From NCBI GenBank assembly GCA_900557355.1, contig USSR01000362.1:1-7115 (forward strand): a stretch of DNA of 7,115 bases, given 5' to 3'. Positions 5,882-7,115 of this stretch are shown piece after piece. This DNA is from an uncultured Bacteroides sp. (lineage in GTDB: Bacteria > Bacteroidota > Bacteroidia > Bacteroidales > Bacteroidaceae). The translations under genes and the position numbers were made by a program. Each line of letters opens with the position of its first letter. The first letter of the stretch is position 1. The notes under the pieces were generated by a model, which saw nothing but the letters and a program-made list of their open reading frames with translations, was not told the origin of the DNA and searched no databases.

Positions 5882-6076
5882 TTATTCCGCTACCTCGGTG
5901 GAGGTATAGTCGCAGGGAACGATGATAGTATTGTAGGTGGCATCGTAAGTGGCGGTGTCCGGCAGGGAGAGCTTCACCCAACTGGGTTCAACCAGCGACA
6001 CGGTTTCGTTTTCGAGCAACGCTATCAGTGAACAACAGACGATTATTGAAGCGATAAGAAGCATGTAATTATTCAT
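5882..6076 (-). CDS. Small predicted secreted or membrane-anchored protein, function unknown
   Basis: This 64-aa open frame starts with a short polar end and a hydrophobic segment (residues about 4-21, YMLLIASIIVCCSLIALL), which looks like a signal peptide or membrane anchor. The two cysteines are not preceded by a proper lipobox. The remainder, to CDYTSTEVAE, is acidic and Thr-rich, as in exported Bacteroides proteins. The ATG at 6076 is bounded by an in-frame stop two codons upstream (6080-6082), so the N-terminus is fixed unless the internal ATG (M5) is used. It lies 111 nt downstream of the fimbrillin-like gene on the same strand and could be co-transcribed with it; I see no clear promoter in the gap. 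I do not recognise a family. It may be a real small gene or the 5' remnant of a larger surface protein. Confidence 0.5.
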   Translation of the reverse strand: MNNYMLLIASIIVCCSLIALLENETVSLVEPSWVKLSLPDTATYDATYNTIIVPCDYTSTEVAE

Positions 6077-6187
6077 GTTTCATTCGTTTTAATGATTGTT
6101 ACAAAGAACTGAACGGTCTGCACCGCCGTCGCAAGTTTTCCGGTCATTTCCGGCGAAGGGCTTGCTCCGGCAGTGCGCAATAATGGG

Positions 6188-7115
6188 TCAGAAGGCAAGC
6201 ACGGCACGGACGTAGTACTTATTCCGTTTGTCTGCCAAAGGATAAGAATGATAGCTAAATATTATACAATGGCTCTCGTGTTCATAATCAGTACCGCTCC
6301 AATAGAAGTCATCTGTATTAAATTTACTGCCTCCGGCTTTCTCGAATTGGGCATCGAGGAGGGTGTCCATGTGGTAGTCTTCATCGAGATTGAGCGTTCC
6401 GCGGGTCATGATGAACATCTCATAATCACTGGGGAAGTACCAACCGCTGCAACCGGCCGGTGTAGGATTGGTTCTTGCAAAAGCTTCTATGGCATCATAG
6501 GCTTCGGTGCGTTGTCCTCCGTAATCCCGATACCATTGGATACAGCGGCTAGTATTGTAACCAAAAGTGCGGGTAGACTCAAGCATCAATTCCTTTTCCG
6601 CTTCCTGTCCGGTAGCCGCATAACTCACGAGCCATGTGTACGTATTGCCCGTACTCGTAGAAGACCATTCTGTCTTACCAGCATTCGTGAGCGCCACCAC
6701 AATGCCGTGCACGCAGCCGGGATGGTCGTGCATCAGCAGGTGGTCGCCCCGCTTATTGGCGGTATGCGTCCAATGATAGGAGTAGTGTAGACTATTAGGC
6801 TTCTCACCCACCCAGAAGACTACGCCGAGACAACTCTCCTGTTCATCACGGGACAGACTGCCATCTTCATTCCCGGGCAGGATGCTACCGTCCTGCATAT
6901 AGTAGTCACCCGCCGCTAACGGCCGCTCTTCTATCGCCTCATTGCCGTCAACCTTGTGGACGGTGTATTTTCCGGGCTGAAGATTTAATTGGGAATAGTC
7001 AAAATAGAAAGTCTCCCGATTTCCCTTGTAGTAATACTCATACGGTACCGGCTTAAAGACCGTGGGGTTTTTAGTATTCACCAGCAGGCGGGCCGTACAG
7101 GGGTTCTCCTGCCTT
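6188..7115 (-). CDS. Fimbrillin-family surface protein with DUF1566/FISUMP-like C-terminal domain (5' end beyond window)
   Basis: The frame stays open to the right edge (RQENPCTARLL precedes the GTG at 7081), so the visible 309 residues are the C-terminal part of a longer protein; the GTG is not the true start. The first part (YYYKGNRETFYFDYSQLNL, LQPGKYTVHKVDG) looks like the beta-rich end of a fimbrillin or Mfa-like domain. Next comes AAGDYYMQDGSILPGNE and the run CLGVVFWVG, then a DUF1566/FISUMP-like domain: PAGCSGWYFPSDYEMFIM, FYWSGTDYE and the closing NKYYVRAVLAF. This layout is common in Bacteroidales exported, outer-membrane-anchored fimbrial or tip subunits. The lipoprotein signal expected for that class would lie outside the window. 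Two Cys in the last domain may be structural. GC content here is higher than in the ATPase gene. The surface role is confident; the exact fimbrial part (shaft, tip or other) is not. Confidence 0.75.
   Translation of the reverse strand, partial: RQENPCTARLLVNTKNPTVFKPVPYEYYYKGNRETFYFDYSQLNLQPGKYTVHKVDGNEAIEERPLAAGDYYMQDGSILPGNEDGSLSRDEQESCLGVVFWVGEKPNSLHYSYHWTHTANKRGDHLLMHDHPGCVHGIVVALTNAGKTEWSSTSTGNTYTWLVSYAATGQEAEKELMLESTRTFGYNTSRCIQWYRDYGGQRTEAYDAIEAFARTNPTPAGCSGWYFPSDYEMFIMTRGTLNLDEDYHMDTLLDAQFEKAGGSKFNTDDFYWSGTDYEHESHCIIFSYHSYPLADKRNKYYVRAVLAF

Noticed and set aside
6077..6187. Terminator hairpin after the fimbrillin-like gene
   Set aside because: GCAAG/CTTGC with inner CCGG repeats could pair, but the stem is only 5 bp with a long interior and no T-tract, so termination is not supported.
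6173..6790. 205-aa reading frame on the plus strand
   Set aside because: It is antisense to the fimbrillin-like gene, whose protein shows clear domain motifs; the antisense product resembles nothing.

Overview
The window looks like chromosomal DNA of a gut Bacteroides or close relative (Bacteroidales). Several signs agree. Promoters on the minus strand carry exact matches to the Bacteroidetes -7 motif TAnnTTTG (at 37-44, 1846-1853 and 2772-2779), and starts are preceded by A-rich sequence rather than Shine-Dalgarno sites. The gene families also fit: a DUF1703-type ATPase/PD-(D/E)XK protein, a DUF6078-like protein, a BT4734-like/VapE helicase, a DpsL-type mini-ferritin and a fimbrillin-like surface protein. 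The genus is inferred from families and motifs; the species cannot be told.

Layout, left to right. 1-251 holds no gene, but a well-formed promoter points left out of the window. 252-1805 (minus) encodes a 517-aa AAA-ATPase fused to a PD-(D/E)XK nuclease-like domain. About 1960-5086 is a self-contained module. Two divergent genes sit in its middle: a 145-aa cysteine-bearing DUF6078-like protein (minus, 2300-2737) and a 698-aa D5/VapE-like ATPase with a primase-like N-terminal domain (plus, 2875-4971). Both transcribe outward towards two inverted 102-nt flanks (1960-2061 and 4985-5086). Each flank has the same architecture: a hairpin of the 10-mer GTTGCAGATA, two more copies of it, a 39-nt spacer of exactly equal length, and the 16-mer GTTGCAGGTGGCAGAT at the outer edge. 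The left side also has a separate six-unit, 22-nt-period degenerate GTTTCC array (2127-2256). 5217-5729 (plus) encodes the ferritin-like DpsL and ends in a strong hairpin terminator. 5882-6076 (minus) is a small predicted secreted or membrane protein. 6188-7115 (minus) is the 3' part of a fimbrillin-family surface protein that runs off the right edge.

The module is the point of most interest. A replication-type helicase with an apparently degenerate primase active site lies between mirrored, equally sized, iteron-like flanks, with a short matching AAAAC just outside both ends. No transposase or integrase is present. This could be a non-autonomous or domesticated replicative element, or a chromosomal module whose flanks act as binding sites or structured 3' ends. 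The sequence does not decide between these. The ferritin and fimbrial genes look like ordinary host loci next to it.
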